The notes under the pieces: generated by a model | What the model was told of the DNA's origin: nothing | The model's database searches: none | What the model saw: the letters and a program-made list of their open reading frames with translations, nothing else | Translations under genes and position numbers: made by a program | Source of the DNA: Myxococcales bacterium | GTDB taxonomy: Bacteria; Myxococcota_A; Polyangia; Polyangiales; Polyangiaceae | Assembly: GCA_016191785.1 (NCBI GenBank) | Contig: JACPVJ010000121.1 | Coordinates: 1 to 64,000, forward strand | Length of the DNA: 64,000 nt | Direction of reading: 5' to 3' | Shown here: one piece after another, positions 1-8,998 of the stretch | Layout: each line of letters opens with the position of its first letter | Position numbering within the stretch: position 1 is the first letter of the stretch

Positions 1-148
1 AGGACAAAGCGCGTGGGTCACTGCGTTGAGCCGCGGTCGATGACCACCGGGAGGACAAGAAGCGTGGCTCACTGCGCTGAGCCGCGGTCGATGACCGCCG
101 GCAGGCCAAAACGCGTGGGTCATGCCCACGGGGAGGACAAGACGCGTG
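1..148. repeat. Imperfect 51-bp tandem repeat
   Basis: Two full units (1-51 and 52-102) match at about 44 of 51 positions by eye. A third unit begins at 103 but is cut to about 31 bp, and a fourth partial copy starts at 134 (AGGACAAGACGCGTG). Each full unit carries the short inverted repeat GGTCGATGACC. The array may continue upstream of the window. A reading frame runs through it, but its repetitive translation and the better start at 226 argue against coding. The function is unknown. Confidence 0.75.
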
Positions 149-225
149 CGCGTTTTCCGCGCGTCGGCCCTGACCCCTTGCCTCCGGCGCCGCTCGGGCG
201 AAGATTGCGGTCGGCTCGGCCTCCC

Positions 226-1314
226 ATGCACCTGCCTGACCTCGTCTTTCCGGCCATCGCGCTGGTGCTCGGAACCTGGCTCGCGCTCTGGCTCCACTTG
301 CGGTTCTGGCAGCGGCGCCTGGGCGTCAGCGTGCGCTACGACCTCGAAGAGCGCATGCAAACGCCGGACGGCTCGCGCATCGAGCTCCGGCGGCTGCCCC
401 TTCCTGCCGAGCCCACCGGCCTGCCGCCGGTGTTGCTCGTGCACGGGCTCGGCGCCAACCACCGCAACAACGACCTCTCGGACGATCTCTCGCTCGCGCG
501 GCACCTCGGCGCGTCGGGTCGAGACGTGTGGCTGCTCACGCTGCGGAGCGGCGTGCCGATGCGCTCGTTCCTGGACGCCTGGCGGGTCCGGTTCTCCGCG
601 ATGGTCCACCACGACGTGCCCATCGCGGTGGCCGAGGTGCTGGCGCGCACCGGCGCCACGCAGCTCGACTACGTGGGGTTCTCGATGGGGGGCATGCTGC
701 TCTACGCCTCGCTCGCGCACACCCTCGACGTCGGGCACGTCCGTCGCGTGGCCATCGTCGGCTCCCCCGCAATCGTGCGGCCGCCGATCCGCGTGCCGGT
801 GCCGGCCCTTCTGGCGAAGATCCCGGGGCGACTCTTCCCGACCTTGCGCCTGCGCCTAGCGGCGCGGCTCTGGGCGTTCGCCGCAGAGTGGTTCCGCACC
901 CCGGCGCACCACTGGGTCTACAACCCGCGCAACGTGTCGCCCGGCGTCGGCCGTGCGGCGCTGGCCAACGTGGTCGAGGACATCCCCGGGCCACTCAACC
1001 GTGACTTCGCAGCCTGGGCGGCCGGGCCCGGTGGTGCGCTGACGCTCGACGGAAAGCCCGTGCTCGATCGCCTGCACGACGTCACGGTGCCCGCGATCTT
1101 CTTCGCCGGCGTGGCCGATCGCCTGGCGCCCCCAGACGCGGTCCGGGCGGCTTACGACGCCTGGGGCCTCAGCGCGAACCCGGACAAGGCCCTGGTGCTG
1201 CTCGGTAGCCAGCACGGCTCGCGCGCGGACTACGGCCACGGCGATCTGGCGGTGGGCACTCACGCCAGAGAGGACGTCTTCGAGCCGCTCTGCGCGTTCC
1301 TGGCGTGCGGGTGA
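226..1314 (+). CDS. Membrane-anchored alpha/beta hydrolase
   Basis: This 362-residue protein has the alpha/beta-hydrolase fold. Residues 1-25 form a hydrophobic N-terminal anchor, so the enzyme probably sits at the membrane facing the periplasm or cytoplasm. The oxyanion-loop motif HGLGANHRN is followed by the nucleophile elbow GFSMGG (Ser in G-x-S-x-G), then a late Asp in VADRLAPP and a His in GSQHGS or DYGHGD that can complete the triad. The start at 226 is chosen because the earlier in-frame sequence is a tandem repeat without coding character. Substrate is unknown; lipases, esterases and polyhydroxyalkanoate-type hydrolases share this layout. The stop lies 2 bp from the convergent gene. 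Confidence 0.75.
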   Translation: MHLPDLVFPAIALVLGTWLALWLHLRFWQRRLGVSVRYDLEERMQTPDGSRIELRRLPLPAEPTGLPPVLLVHGLGANHRNNDLSDDLSLARHLGASGRDVWLLTLRSGVPMRSFLDAWRVRFSAMVHHDVPIAVAEVLARTGATQLDYVGFSMGGMLLYASLAHTLDVGHVRRVAIVGSPAIVRPPIRVPVPALLAKIPGRLFPTLRLRLAARLWAFAAEWFRTPAHHWVYNPRNVSPGVGRAALANVVEDIPGPLNRDFAAWAAGPGGALTLDGKPVLDRLHDVTVPAIFFAGVADRLAPPDAVRAAYDAWGLSANPDKALVLLGSQHGSRADYGHGDLAVGTHAREDVFEPLCAFLACG

Positions 1315-1316
1315 GA

Positions 1317-1970
1317 TCAGAACTGACCTGCGAGCCCAAAGCTGGCGCCGTGGCGACCGATCCCCAGCCGAGGCGTCGCCGCGAGCGTGCCGCCTCGGGT
1401 CCTGGGCCGCGCGGGTTGCTCTTGGTACGCGATCACCGACGCGTCGATGGCGCTGGCAGCGATCACGCCCGCGCCCAGCCCGAGGACCGCGCCCGGGAGA
1501 CAGCCCCAATCCCCCGAGTCGCCGCTGATCGCGCAGCCGCCCAGCGCGCCGAGCATCGGCATCGCGACGCGCACGCCGAAGCTCCCCACGGAGTTGCCCC
1601 CTTCGCCGTGCGCCGCGTGCACGATGGGCCCCCCGAACAGGTAGCCGACGGCGCCCACCGGCGGGGCGGCGAACAGCAGCGTGATCGACGCGACGTCCGC
1701 CAGCAGGATCTCGCCCCCATACCAGCGCTCGCGCGGCTTCTGCTCCGGGCGCTGCCGCGGCTCTTCCCGCTCGTCATCGACCGGGGCCTCGTCGGCGTGG
1801 GGTTCCGCTTCGAACGCCGGGTCGGCGGGGAATTGCGCCGGAGGCGGCGGCGCTGCGCCGGGTTCGCCCGCGGGGGAAAGAGCCCACGGGTCGGGCGGTT
1901 CGTCCGCGCGGCTCGGCGTCGTGCTGCCGAAGAGCACCACGAACAGCAGTGCGCATCGCCGCCGATTCAC
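1317..1970 (-). CDS. Hypothetical exported protein
   Basis: I do not recognise this 217-residue protein. It opens with a basic n-region and hydrophobic stretch ending near TTPSRA, a likely signal peptide. A Pro/Ala/Glu/Asp-rich linker follows (about residues 25-85), then Gly/Ala-rich segments that could form two or more short membrane-embedded hairpins (residues about 90-170). The end has a short basic tail. The composition resembles small envelope proteins of myxobacteria that carry a glycine-zipper-like region. It lies 9 bp downstream of the SDR gene on the same strand, so it may be co-transcribed with it. Confidence 0.55.
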   Translation of the reverse strand: MNRRRCALLFVVLFGSTTPSRADEPPDPWALSPAGEPGAAPPPPAQFPADPAFEAEPHADEAPVDDEREEPRQRPEQKPRERWYGGEILLADVASITLLFAAPPVGAVGYLFGGPIVHAAHGEGGNSVGSFGVRVAMPMLGALGGCAISGDSGDWGCLPGAVLGLGAGVIAASAIDASVIAYQEQPARPRTRGGTLAATPRLGIGRHGASFGLAGQF

Positions 1971-1979
1971 GCGTTCACC

Positions 1980-2708
1980 TCACAGCCCCCAGCCGCCGCT
2001 CGAGATGATGTTGCTGCCGTTCACGTAGCGCGCGTCTTCCGACAACAGGAAGCGCGCGGCGGCCACCGCGTCGCGGAGCTCGCCCAGGTGACCTGCTGGG
2101 ATGGTCTTCACCATCTTCTCGAGCTCTTCGGGCGGCGCCGACCCGGACGCGATGAACCCCGGGGCGATGGTGTTGACCGTGATGCCGTGGGGGGCCAGGG
2201 CCCGGGCCAAGGTTCGCGCTAGCACCAAGACCCCGACCTTGGCGACGTAGTGCGCGGTGACCCCCGGCTGCGCGCCGGCCCGATCGGCGTTGGCCATCGA
2301 GAACGCGATGATGCGACCCCACTTCCGTTCGATCATCGCCGGCGCGGCGCGCCGTGCGCAGTAGAAGAACGAGTCGAGGTTCTCACCGAGCATGGTGCGC
2401 CAGCCCTCCGGCGTCTCCTTCATCACGTCCACGCGGTGGTACGGCCCGGCGGCGTGGATCAAGGCGTCGGGTGAGCCCAGCTCCCGCTCGACGGTCGCGA
2501 ACAGTTCCTCGACCTGCTCGGGATCGCCGACGTTGGCGCGCACCCCCAGCCCGCGCGCGCCCTGGGCCGCCAGCGCGGTCTCGGTCTCTCGAGCCGCGGC
2601 TTCGCTCGTGCGATAGCAGAACGCCACGTTCACTCCGCGCGCCGCGAGCTCGAGCCCGATCGCTCGCCCGATGCCGCGCGCCCCCCCGGTGATCAGCGCC
2701 GTCTTCAT
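1980..2708 (-). CDS. SDR-family NAD(P)-dependent oxidoreductase
   Basis: A classical short-chain dehydrogenase/reductase of 242 residues, the usual length of FabG-like enzymes. The nucleotide-binding motif TGGARGIG is at residues 7-14, HAAG replaces NNAG near 85-88, Asn110 is in place, and the catalytic Tyr154 and Lys157 form YVAK. Ser137 is a candidate catalytic Ser; the Ser-Tyr spacing is a few residues longer than usual. APGFI after the active site is the family's PG motif. FabG-like 3-oxoacyl-ACP reductase is possible, but the enzyme is isolated from fatty-acid genes, so the substrate is open. It is a soluble cytosolic enzyme by sequence. Confidence 0.85.
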   Translation of the reverse strand: MKTALITGGARGIGRAIGLELAARGVNVAFCYRTSEAAARETETALAAQGARGLGVRANVGDPEQVEELFATVERELGSPDALIHAAGPYHRVDVMKETPEGWRTMLGENLDSFFYCARRAAPAMIERKWGRIIAFSMANADRAGAQPGVTAHYVAKVGVLVLARTLARALAPHGITVNTIAPGFIASGSAPPEELEKMVKTIPAGHLGELRDAVAAARFLLSEDARYVNGSNIISSGGWGL

Positions 2709-2806
2709 GAGGGGCGAGGTTAGTTCGAAATGCCCACGAGGGCAGCCCGATCCGCCGGGCGAGCGCGACTACCGGTCCGTGACGGGGTCGTGGCACCATC
2801 CCCCGG

Positions 2807-4681
2807 GTGACCGTCGTTCGGGCCCTGCGCTCGCTTCTGCTCCTGGGTCTCTCGGCCTGGGCTCTGGCGAGCGCGTGCACGCACACCGACGTCGTCGCGC
2901 GGGGCCTGCTCGACGACGCCGGCGTCGGTGGCACGGGCGGAAGCGGGGGGTCGATCGTGATCGACGGCGGCGACGCAGGTCCAGGCTGCGTGCCGTGCTC
3001 GGACGATTTCACCCAGGTGCTGAACTGCGACGGCAGCGTGAAAGAGGTCTGCCCGGAGTCGCAGCTGTGCGGCGCGGGGACCTGCATGGCGCCGTGCGAC
3101 GCCGCCGCAGCCAACCGCTCGACCGTGGGCTGCGACTACTACGCAGTGACGCTCGACGCCATCGGGGCCGGCTTCGGCGGCTGCTTCGTGGCGTTCGTCG
3201 CCAACACGTTCAAAGAGGCCGTGCACGTTCAGGCCAGCTGGGGCGGGACGGCGATCAGCATGGCGGCGCACGCCAAGATCCCCAAGGGCACCGGGCTCGG
3301 CATCAGCTATCAACCTTACGACCCGGCGGTGGGCATTCCGGCGGGCGAGGTCGCGATCCTTTTTCTGGCCAACGACCCGGTGCCGCACGGCAACTGGCTC
3401 GCGCCGGCGGCGTGTCCCGTCCCCGCCGCGATCGGCCTCGACGCCCACGTGCACTATGGCCTGAACCTGAGCAACGGTCGGGGCAAGGCCTTCCACATCA
3501 CCACCGATAGGCCGGTGGTCGCCTATCAGATGTTGCCATATCGCGCGGCGTTCGCCGCCACCACCGGCGCGACCCTGCTCTTGCCGACCAGCGCGTGGCA
3601 CACCAACTACATCGCGGTCGAGGCCTGGGGCGCGGCCTACGACCAGGGGCTGCCGATCCCGCCGTCGTTCGCCTTGGTGGCCCAGAGCGACGCGACCACC
3701 GTGAAGTTCGTGCCGAAGCACGCCATCAAAGACGGCATCGACCTGAAAGGCGTGTCCGCCGGCGCCCTCGCGACCTACACCTTGAACGCCGGCGAGACCA
3801 TCGAGATCCTGCAGGAAGAGGACTTCACCGGCAGCCCCATCGAGTCGGACAAACCCATCGGCCTCTTCGCCGGCCACCTGGGGCTCAGGATCCCCTCCGA
3901 CGTCAACTGGAGCGATCACGCCGAGCAACAGATCCCGCCGGTGCGCGCCCTCGGCAGCGAGTACGCAGTGGTCAGCTACCGCGACCGCGTCCCGGGCGTG
4001 CCCGAGAAGCGGCTCCACCGGATCGTGGGTGCGGTCGGCGGCACCGCCCTCGAGTTCGACCCGCCGCTGCCCAACGCGCCCAGCACCATCGGTCTGGGCG
4101 ACGTGGCCGTGGTCGAGTCCGACGAGCCCTTCGTCGTGAAGAGTCAGGACGCCGACCACCCGTTCATGGTCTTCACCTACATGTCCGGATCCGACCAGCT
4201 GGCCTCGCAGGGCGCCCCCGCCGGCTATGGCGATCCGGAGTTCTTGCGCATCGTCCCCGGTCTTCAGTACTTGCGCCGCTACGTGTTCTTCACCGATCCG
4301 ACCTACCCCGAGACGAACTTGGTGGTGGTGCGGCGCAGGGGCAAGACCGGCTTCGCCGACGTCGAGCTCGACTGCGCCGGCGCGCTCGGGGGCTGGAAGC
4401 CCGTCGGCGCCGGCCAGACCTACGAGTACACGCGCGTCGATCTCAGCCGGCACAACTTCGAGCCGCAGGGGAAGTGCGACAACGGCCGCCACGAGATGAA
4501 GAGCGCCGAGAGCTTCGGGCTCTGGGTCTGGGGCTGGGGGTCACCGGAAACGCGGCCCGGCAAGTTCCCACCCTGCGCCGTGACCGAGCCCGACAACTCG
4601 TGCGACGTGAGCTACGCGTACCCCGCGGGCGAGAACGTTCGGCCGATCAACCAGGTGTACGTGCCGCCGATCCCGAAGTGA
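2807..4681 (+). CDS. IgGFc-binding-domain-like lipoprotein
   Basis: A 624-residue secreted protein starting at GTG. The signal peptide ends at a lipobox-like LASAC, giving a lipid-anchored Cys24. A short Gly/Ser linker follows (about residues 40-50), then a small Cys-rich segment (about 60-105) resembling myxobacterial cysteine repeats. The remaining ~500 residues resemble the bacterial IgGFc-binding N-terminal domain family (DUF-like beta-rich surface domain). The hallmarks are the ETNLVVVRR segment, the YEYTRVDLSRHNF segment and a Trp/Gly-rich end. Family assignment is from memory of its pattern. It is likely on the outer surface; ligand unknown. Its end is 7 bp from the convergent lipoprotein gene. 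Confidence 0.7.
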   Translation: MTVVRALRSLLLLGLSAWALASACTHTDVVARGLLDDAGVGGTGGSGGSIVIDGGDAGPGCVPCSDDFTQVLNCDGSVKEVCPESQLCGAGTCMAPCDAAAANRSTVGCDYYAVTLDAIGAGFGGCFVAFVANTFKEAVHVQASWGGTAISMAAHAKIPKGTGLGISYQPYDPAVGIPAGEVAILFLANDPVPHGNWLAPAACPVPAAIGLDAHVHYGLNLSNGRGKAFHITTDRPVVAYQMLPYRAAFAATTGATLLLPTSAWHTNYIAVEAWGAAYDQGLPIPPSFALVAQSDATTVKFVPKHAIKDGIDLKGVSAGALATYTLNAGETIEILQEEDFTGSPIESDKPIGLFAGHLGLRIPSDVNWSDHAEQQIPPVRALGSEYAVVSYRDRVPGVPEKRLHRIVGAVGGTALEFDPPLPNAPSTIGLGDVAVVESDEPFVVKSQDADHPFMVFTYMSGSDQLASQGAPAGYGDPEFLRIVPGLQYLRRYVFFTDPTYPETNLVVVRRRGKTGFADVELDCAGALGGWKPVGAGQTYEYTRVDLSRHNFEPQGKCDNGRHEMKSAESFGLWVWGWGSPETRPGKFPPCAVTEPDNSCDVSYAYPAGENVRPINQVYVPPIPK

Positions 4682-4688
4682 GCGCGTT

Positions 4689-5849
4689 TCAGTCCGCGCC
4701 AGAGTCCTTCGACCCGCAGCTCACGCCGTCGCCGCCCCCGTCGGGCGGGTCGAAGGCGTGGGTGAGCTGCACCGCGCCGGACACGGTGTACGCGTCTGCG
4801 GCGAAGCTGAGCTGATTGCCCGCCGGTACCTTGAATCCGCCGCCGGTGACCTCCACGGCGGCCAAGGCGCCCGACAGGTTCTGGGCGCCGAGGCCGTAGT
4901 CGTCGAGCGACGCCGTCAACCAGTACGGGCCGGTGCCGACAACGATGCCGCTCACCGTCACCTTGCCGCTGCCCGAGACGTCGCCGCACGCGACGTTGCC
5001 CCCGCCGAACATCGCGGAGGAGGACGTGAGCTGGGGCTTGTCAGTGAGCAAGACCGTCACCGGCCCTTGCCCGTTGCCCTTCGGCGCCACGCTCGCGGCG
5101 CGCGTGACCTCGACCGTGAGCTTGCGCAGCGCCCAGAGCTTGCGGGTGACGCCTGTGCCCTGGCCGGCGGTGAGCGGCAAGGCCGCGAGGGGAGCGTTTT
5201 CGACGATACCCCCGGAGAGATCGATGCCCGCGACCCACACGCCGGGGAAGGGGAAGTCCATCGGCGTGCCGAGCAAGCTAGTGTCGTCGATGAACAACGC
5301 CCGCGCGTAGAGCTGGGCCGGCATCGGCAGGTTGTCGAACCGGATCGGTTGGGCGGTGAGGTTGGCGAGGGTGTCTTCGGGCTGGCCGCCGTCGGGGCTG
5401 GTGGCCGGCAAGACGGCGCCGGCGACCGCTTTCACCTCGCCGCCGTCGGCGAGCTCGATCTGCGCCGTGTCGAAGATCTGCACGACCAAGACTCCCTTGC
5501 CGTCCAGCTTGGGATCGCTCGGCAAGAACTTCATCGCCTCGGGGGCGAGCTGGATGCAGGCCGCAGCGAGCGTGCTGGTGGTCGGCGGAGCGCAGGGCAC
5601 CGTCACCGTGCCGCCGGTCCCGCCGGAGCCCCCAGCGTCGCCGCCCGACCCCGCCGTGCCGCCGCTACCGGCCGTGCCGCCGCTACCGGCCGTGCCGCCC
5701 CCTGCGCCCGCGGCGCCGCCGCTGCCTCCGCCGCCGTCCTTGCCGCCCGTGCCGGCCTTTCCGCCCCCTTCGTCCGAGTCGTCGCCGCAGTGGAGCAGCA
5801 CGGTCGAAACACAGCAAATCGCGAGAGCGCCCCAGAGTCGTCGGACCAT
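4689..5849 (-). CDS. Gly-rich-linker lipoprotein, function unknown
   Basis: A 386-residue lipoprotein: signal peptide followed by the lipobox LLHC (Cys20), then a low-complexity linker of about 55 residues built from GSGGTA repeats. The linker DNA contains near-identical 18-bp units on the complementary strand around 5650-5700. The rest is beta-rich with no motif I recognise, and two Cys-containing segments near the C-terminus (VACGD and VSCGSKD). This linker style recurs in other lipoproteins of the window and is typical of Polyangia. It may be a surface-exposed domain on a flexible tether. No function is assigned. Confidence 0.6.
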   Translation of the reverse strand: MVRRLWGALAICCVSTVLLHCGDDSDEGGGKAGTGGKDGGGGSGGAAGAGGGTAGSGGTAGSGGTAGSGGDAGGSGGTGGTVTVPCAPPTTSTLAAACIQLAPEAMKFLPSDPKLDGKGVLVVQIFDTAQIELADGGEVKAVAGAVLPATSPDGGQPEDTLANLTAQPIRFDNLPMPAQLYARALFIDDTSLLGTPMDFPFPGVWVAGIDLSGGIVENAPLAALPLTAGQGTGVTRKLWALRKLTVEVTRAASVAPKGNGQGPVTVLLTDKPQLTSSSAMFGGGNVACGDVSGSGKVTVSGIVVGTGPYWLTASLDDYGLGAQNLSGALAAVEVTGGGFKVPAGNQLSFAADAYTVSGAVQLTHAFDPPDGGGDGVSCGSKDSGAD

Positions 5850-5899
5850 CCGCAGACGATATCACGCGGGCGCCCCACCGGATCTACACTCGGCGAACC

Positions 5900-6282
<383 letters not shown>

Positions 6283-6283
<1 letters not shown>

Positions 6284-7074
6284 TGCGGCTCGCCGCGTCG
6301 CTGGCCTGCGCGGTGGCGCTCTTCGCGCACGGTGAGCCCGCCTCGGCGTGCTCGTGCGTCGAGCCGGAGCCACAGCTGCTCTCGCCCGGGAGCGTGGGGC
6401 TTTCGCCGCTCAACGCCCGGGTGCGCGTGGCGCTGCCGGGGCCGGGGACCGGCGCGGGCCAGCACCAGATCGTGCTCCGCGCGCGGGGCGGCAGCGCCGT
6501 TGTCGTGAGGCGCGTCGAGAGCCTGCTCTCGAGTCGGGTCTACGTCGAGCTCGTCCCCGAATCACCCCTCGCTCCCGACACGCGGTACGAAGTCGCGCTG
6601 GTGGTCAAAGATCGGCGCCCGGGCACGCTGGTGTTCGGCACCTTCGAGACCGGCTCCGAGACGGACACCACCCCGCCCATCGGCGGCACGCTGGGCAAGC
6701 CCGAGGTGTACAAGACCTCGCCGTGGTCCGGGACGTCCTGCTCGATCGGCACGCCCTGGGTGTCGATCCCGGTGACGGCCCGGGGCGCCGATCCGGGACA
6801 CGTCGGCGTGCGGCCGCTGTACGCCGTGTGGGCGGCAGATGCCAGCGGACGGCTGGACACCCGCGGACCCGCGACGACGTTCCTGCACCCGAGCGAAGGC
6901 GCGCTCACCTTGGGCAAGACGTCGTACTGCGATCCGGACGACTTCCCGCTGCCGCGTCGCGGCCGGCTGACGATCGGTGTCGCCCTGATCGACGACGCCG
7001 GCAATCGTGGCGCAGTCCAGCGCATGGTGATCGACGTCTCGGCGGCGCGCGCATACCCCTCGAGGCGGCGATGA
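6283..7074 (+). CDS. Exported Ig-like-domain protein
   Basis: A 263-residue exported protein. The N-terminus is a signal peptide ending around PASACS, either a lipobox-like site or a conventional cleavage. The body is beta-rich with an Ig-like or SbsA-like fold: repeated segments such as SPLNARVRVALPG and LAPDTRYEVAL resemble bacterial Ig-like (Big/SbsA) domains found next to myxobacterial lipoproteins. Two Cys in the second half (TSCSIG and SYCDPD) may form a disulfide. The start is the ATG that shares one base with the preceding TGA; the end overlaps the next gene as ATGA, so the three genes likely form one transcript. Confidence 0.6.
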
Positions 7075-8246
7075 GAGCGGCGATGGCGGCGATCGTGCTC
7101 GTCGGGTGCGCGGCCGCGCCGGCCCCACCCTCACCGCGCGTCGTCCCGACGGCCGGGCCGCGCCCGGAGCCGACCCGAGCCGAGGGGACCGTCGCCAAGG
7201 CGCCGCCGACGATCGAGATCGCGCTCGGCGGCTTCGCCGCGTGCCTGCGCCTGCGGGGTGCGCTGCACTGCTGGAAGCGCGACGCGCCCGTGACGCCCCC
7301 GCTCTCGAAGAGCGTTCCGTCCATGCCCGGTCTGAATGCCGTGACCCACGTCGGGTTCGGCTACGGCCACGCCTGTGCCCTCGCCGCCGGCGGGCGTGTC
7401 TGGTGCTGGGGCGACAACGAGCACGGCCAGCTCGGCGTGGGCAGCGCCGAAGAGCGGCGCGGTGCGCCCGAGCGCGTCCCCGGTATCGAAGGCGCGACCG
7501 ATCTCGCCGTCGGGCTGTTCCACACCTGCGCACTCTCCGGCGACCGAAGCGTGACCTGCTGGGGTTGGAACCGGAACGGGCAAACCGGGAGCGACACCGA
7601 GTACGCCCCAGCGGCGCGCGAGCTGGTCCTGCCCGAGCCCGTGCCGGGCCTGACCGGCGCCGTCGAGATCGAGGCCGGACGCAACCACACCTGTGCGCGC
7701 ACGGTGCGCGGCTGGGAGTGCTTCGGATCTGCTCAGTTCGAGAGCCAGCGCTCGCGCACCGGTGGCCAGAGCCCGGAGCCCGCGCCGGTGGACGAGCTTT
7801 CGGACTTCGCCTCGCTCTCGCTGCACGACGAGACGGCGTGCGGCGTCACGTCGAGCGGGGTCGCCTGCTACGGCAGCGGTGCGTTCAGCTTGCTCGTCAG
7901 TCGGCCGATGCGCACCGACCGGCCCATCCCCGTGGCCGTCCCCGGTGCGACCTCGGTGGCCGTCGGTGCGTACCACGCCTGTGCCATCACCCAGCGAGGG
8001 CGGGTGGTTTGCTGGGGCCTGGACACCGATGGGCGCCTGGGGCGCGGCCGTGTGATCGAGGGCTACGAGCCGAACCCGCCGGAAGAGGTCGCGGGCCTGA
8101 CCGGCGTTCGGTCGCTCGCGCTCGACGCCACGGGCACCTGCGCCCTCACCGTGCGGGACGAGCTCTATTGCTGGGGATCGCTGCCGCACCTGCCGGTGGC
8201 CCCGCGAGCCGCGAGCGCGATTCCGGTCCGCATCGCGGTCGAGTGA
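7071..8246 (+). CDS. RCC1-repeat lipoprotein
   Basis: A 391-residue lipoprotein (lipobox IVLVGC, Cys13) with RCC1-type repeats forming a seven-bladed beta-propeller. Repeat hallmarks are CALAAGGRVWCWGDN, then CWGWNRNGQTG and later CWGLDTDGRLGRG, each followed by a G-rich turn. Several units carry a CxxxxxG....CWG pattern, so the blades may be stabilised by disulfides. Such propellers are common in myxobacterial envelopes and act as binding scaffolds; the ligand is unknown. It is coupled to the preceding gene by a four-base ATGA overlap. The stop is 16 bp from the convergent gene. Confidence 0.75.
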   Translation: MRAAMAAIVLVGCAAAPAPPSPRVVPTAGPRPEPTRAEGTVAKAPPTIEIALGGFAACLRLRGALHCWKRDAPVTPPLSKSVPSMPGLNAVTHVGFGYGHACALAAGGRVWCWGDNEHGQLGVGSAEERRGAPERVPGIEGATDLAVGLFHTCALSGDRSVTCWGWNRNGQTGSDTEYAPAARELVLPEPVPGLTGAVEIEAGRNHTCARTVRGWECFGSAQFESQRSRTGGQSPEPAPVDELSDFASLSLHDETACGVTSSGVACYGSGAFSLLVSRPMRTDRPIPVAVPGATSVAVGAYHACAITQRGRVVCWGLDTDGRLGRGRVIEGYEPNPPEEVAGLTGVRSLALDATGTCALTVRDELYCWGSLPHLPVAPRAASAIPVRIAVE

Positions 8247-8262
8247 ACCCCAGAGCCAGCCG

Positions 8263-8799
8263 TCACTCGCAGTATTGCTCGAGATACGAGTCGTCGCAGC
8301 CGTCCCCCGACGTCGGCGAGAACTGGGTGCCGGCCTTGGGGCCCGAGTCGCAGACGCAGCTCCACGCGCCCTCGGCCATTTCGCAAGACAGAACCGTCGC
8401 GCCGCACTTGTACGTGCACGAGCTTTCCGAGCCGCCGCTGCTGCAGGTCATCCCCGGATCGCACTTCGCGAGCGTCACGGCCGCCTCGGTGCACGCCGGG
8501 GCGAGCTTCAAGTCACCATCGGGGTCGCAGGCGGACGGGTTCTTCGCGACGCAGGACACCGCCGCGTCGAACTCGGCACCGCAGCCGGCCTGCTCGGCCT
8601 TCGCGCGATCCTCGGCGAGCTCGGTCTCGCAGGCGGTCGCGCTCTGGGTCTCGGCGCAGGGCAGCTTGGCGATGGCCTCGCACGCGGCCTTGGCGTCGCC
8701 GGCGCCCCCGCCCTGGCTCACCCCCGTGACCTGCCCCGAGCCCGACGAGCCGCACGCCGCCAGGCCGAGGGCGACGACCGTTCCCAACCCGCGTCGCAT
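8263..8799 (-). CDS. Cys-rich lipoprotein, function unknown
   Basis: A 178-residue lipoprotein: basic n-region MRRGL, hydrophobic core and lipobox LAAC (Cys15). The mature part has about a dozen Cys spread in pairs, with a helical Ala/Glu-rich stretch in the middle (about residues 40-80) and a Cys/Ser-rich end. That fits a disulfide-stabilised periplasmic or surface domain. The start at 8799 gives a proper signal peptide; the longer upstream extension (to 8937) is not signal-like. No family is recognised. Confidence 0.6.
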   Translation of the reverse strand: MRRGLGTVVALGLAACGSSGSGQVTGVSQGGGAGDAKAACEAIAKLPCAETQSATACETELAEDRAKAEQAGCGAEFDAAVSCVAKNPSACDPDGDLKLAPACTEAAVTLAKCDPGMTCSSGGSESSCTYKCGATVLSCEMAEGAWSCVCDSGPKAGTQFSPTSGDGCDDSYLEQYCE

Positions 8800-8998
8800 G
8801 CGACTCGTGATAGCACGCCGGCCGGGTTTGTCGCGCCCCGCCCCGGAATTCCACTCATGAAGTCGCCTGGCGGCGCCTGCGCCCTTCGCGGTGACGCTTC
8901 GCGGCGCGCCCGCGCGCGGATTGCCCGAGCACTCCACCGCTGCTACGGAGACGCGCCCGCGCTACACTCGGGCGTTGATCGGGTCGAGGAGGCTTATC

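Noticed and set aside
1-225. Longer hydrolase start at 13
   Set aside because: The frame runs through a tandem repeat; the 226 ATG begins a clear membrane anchor.
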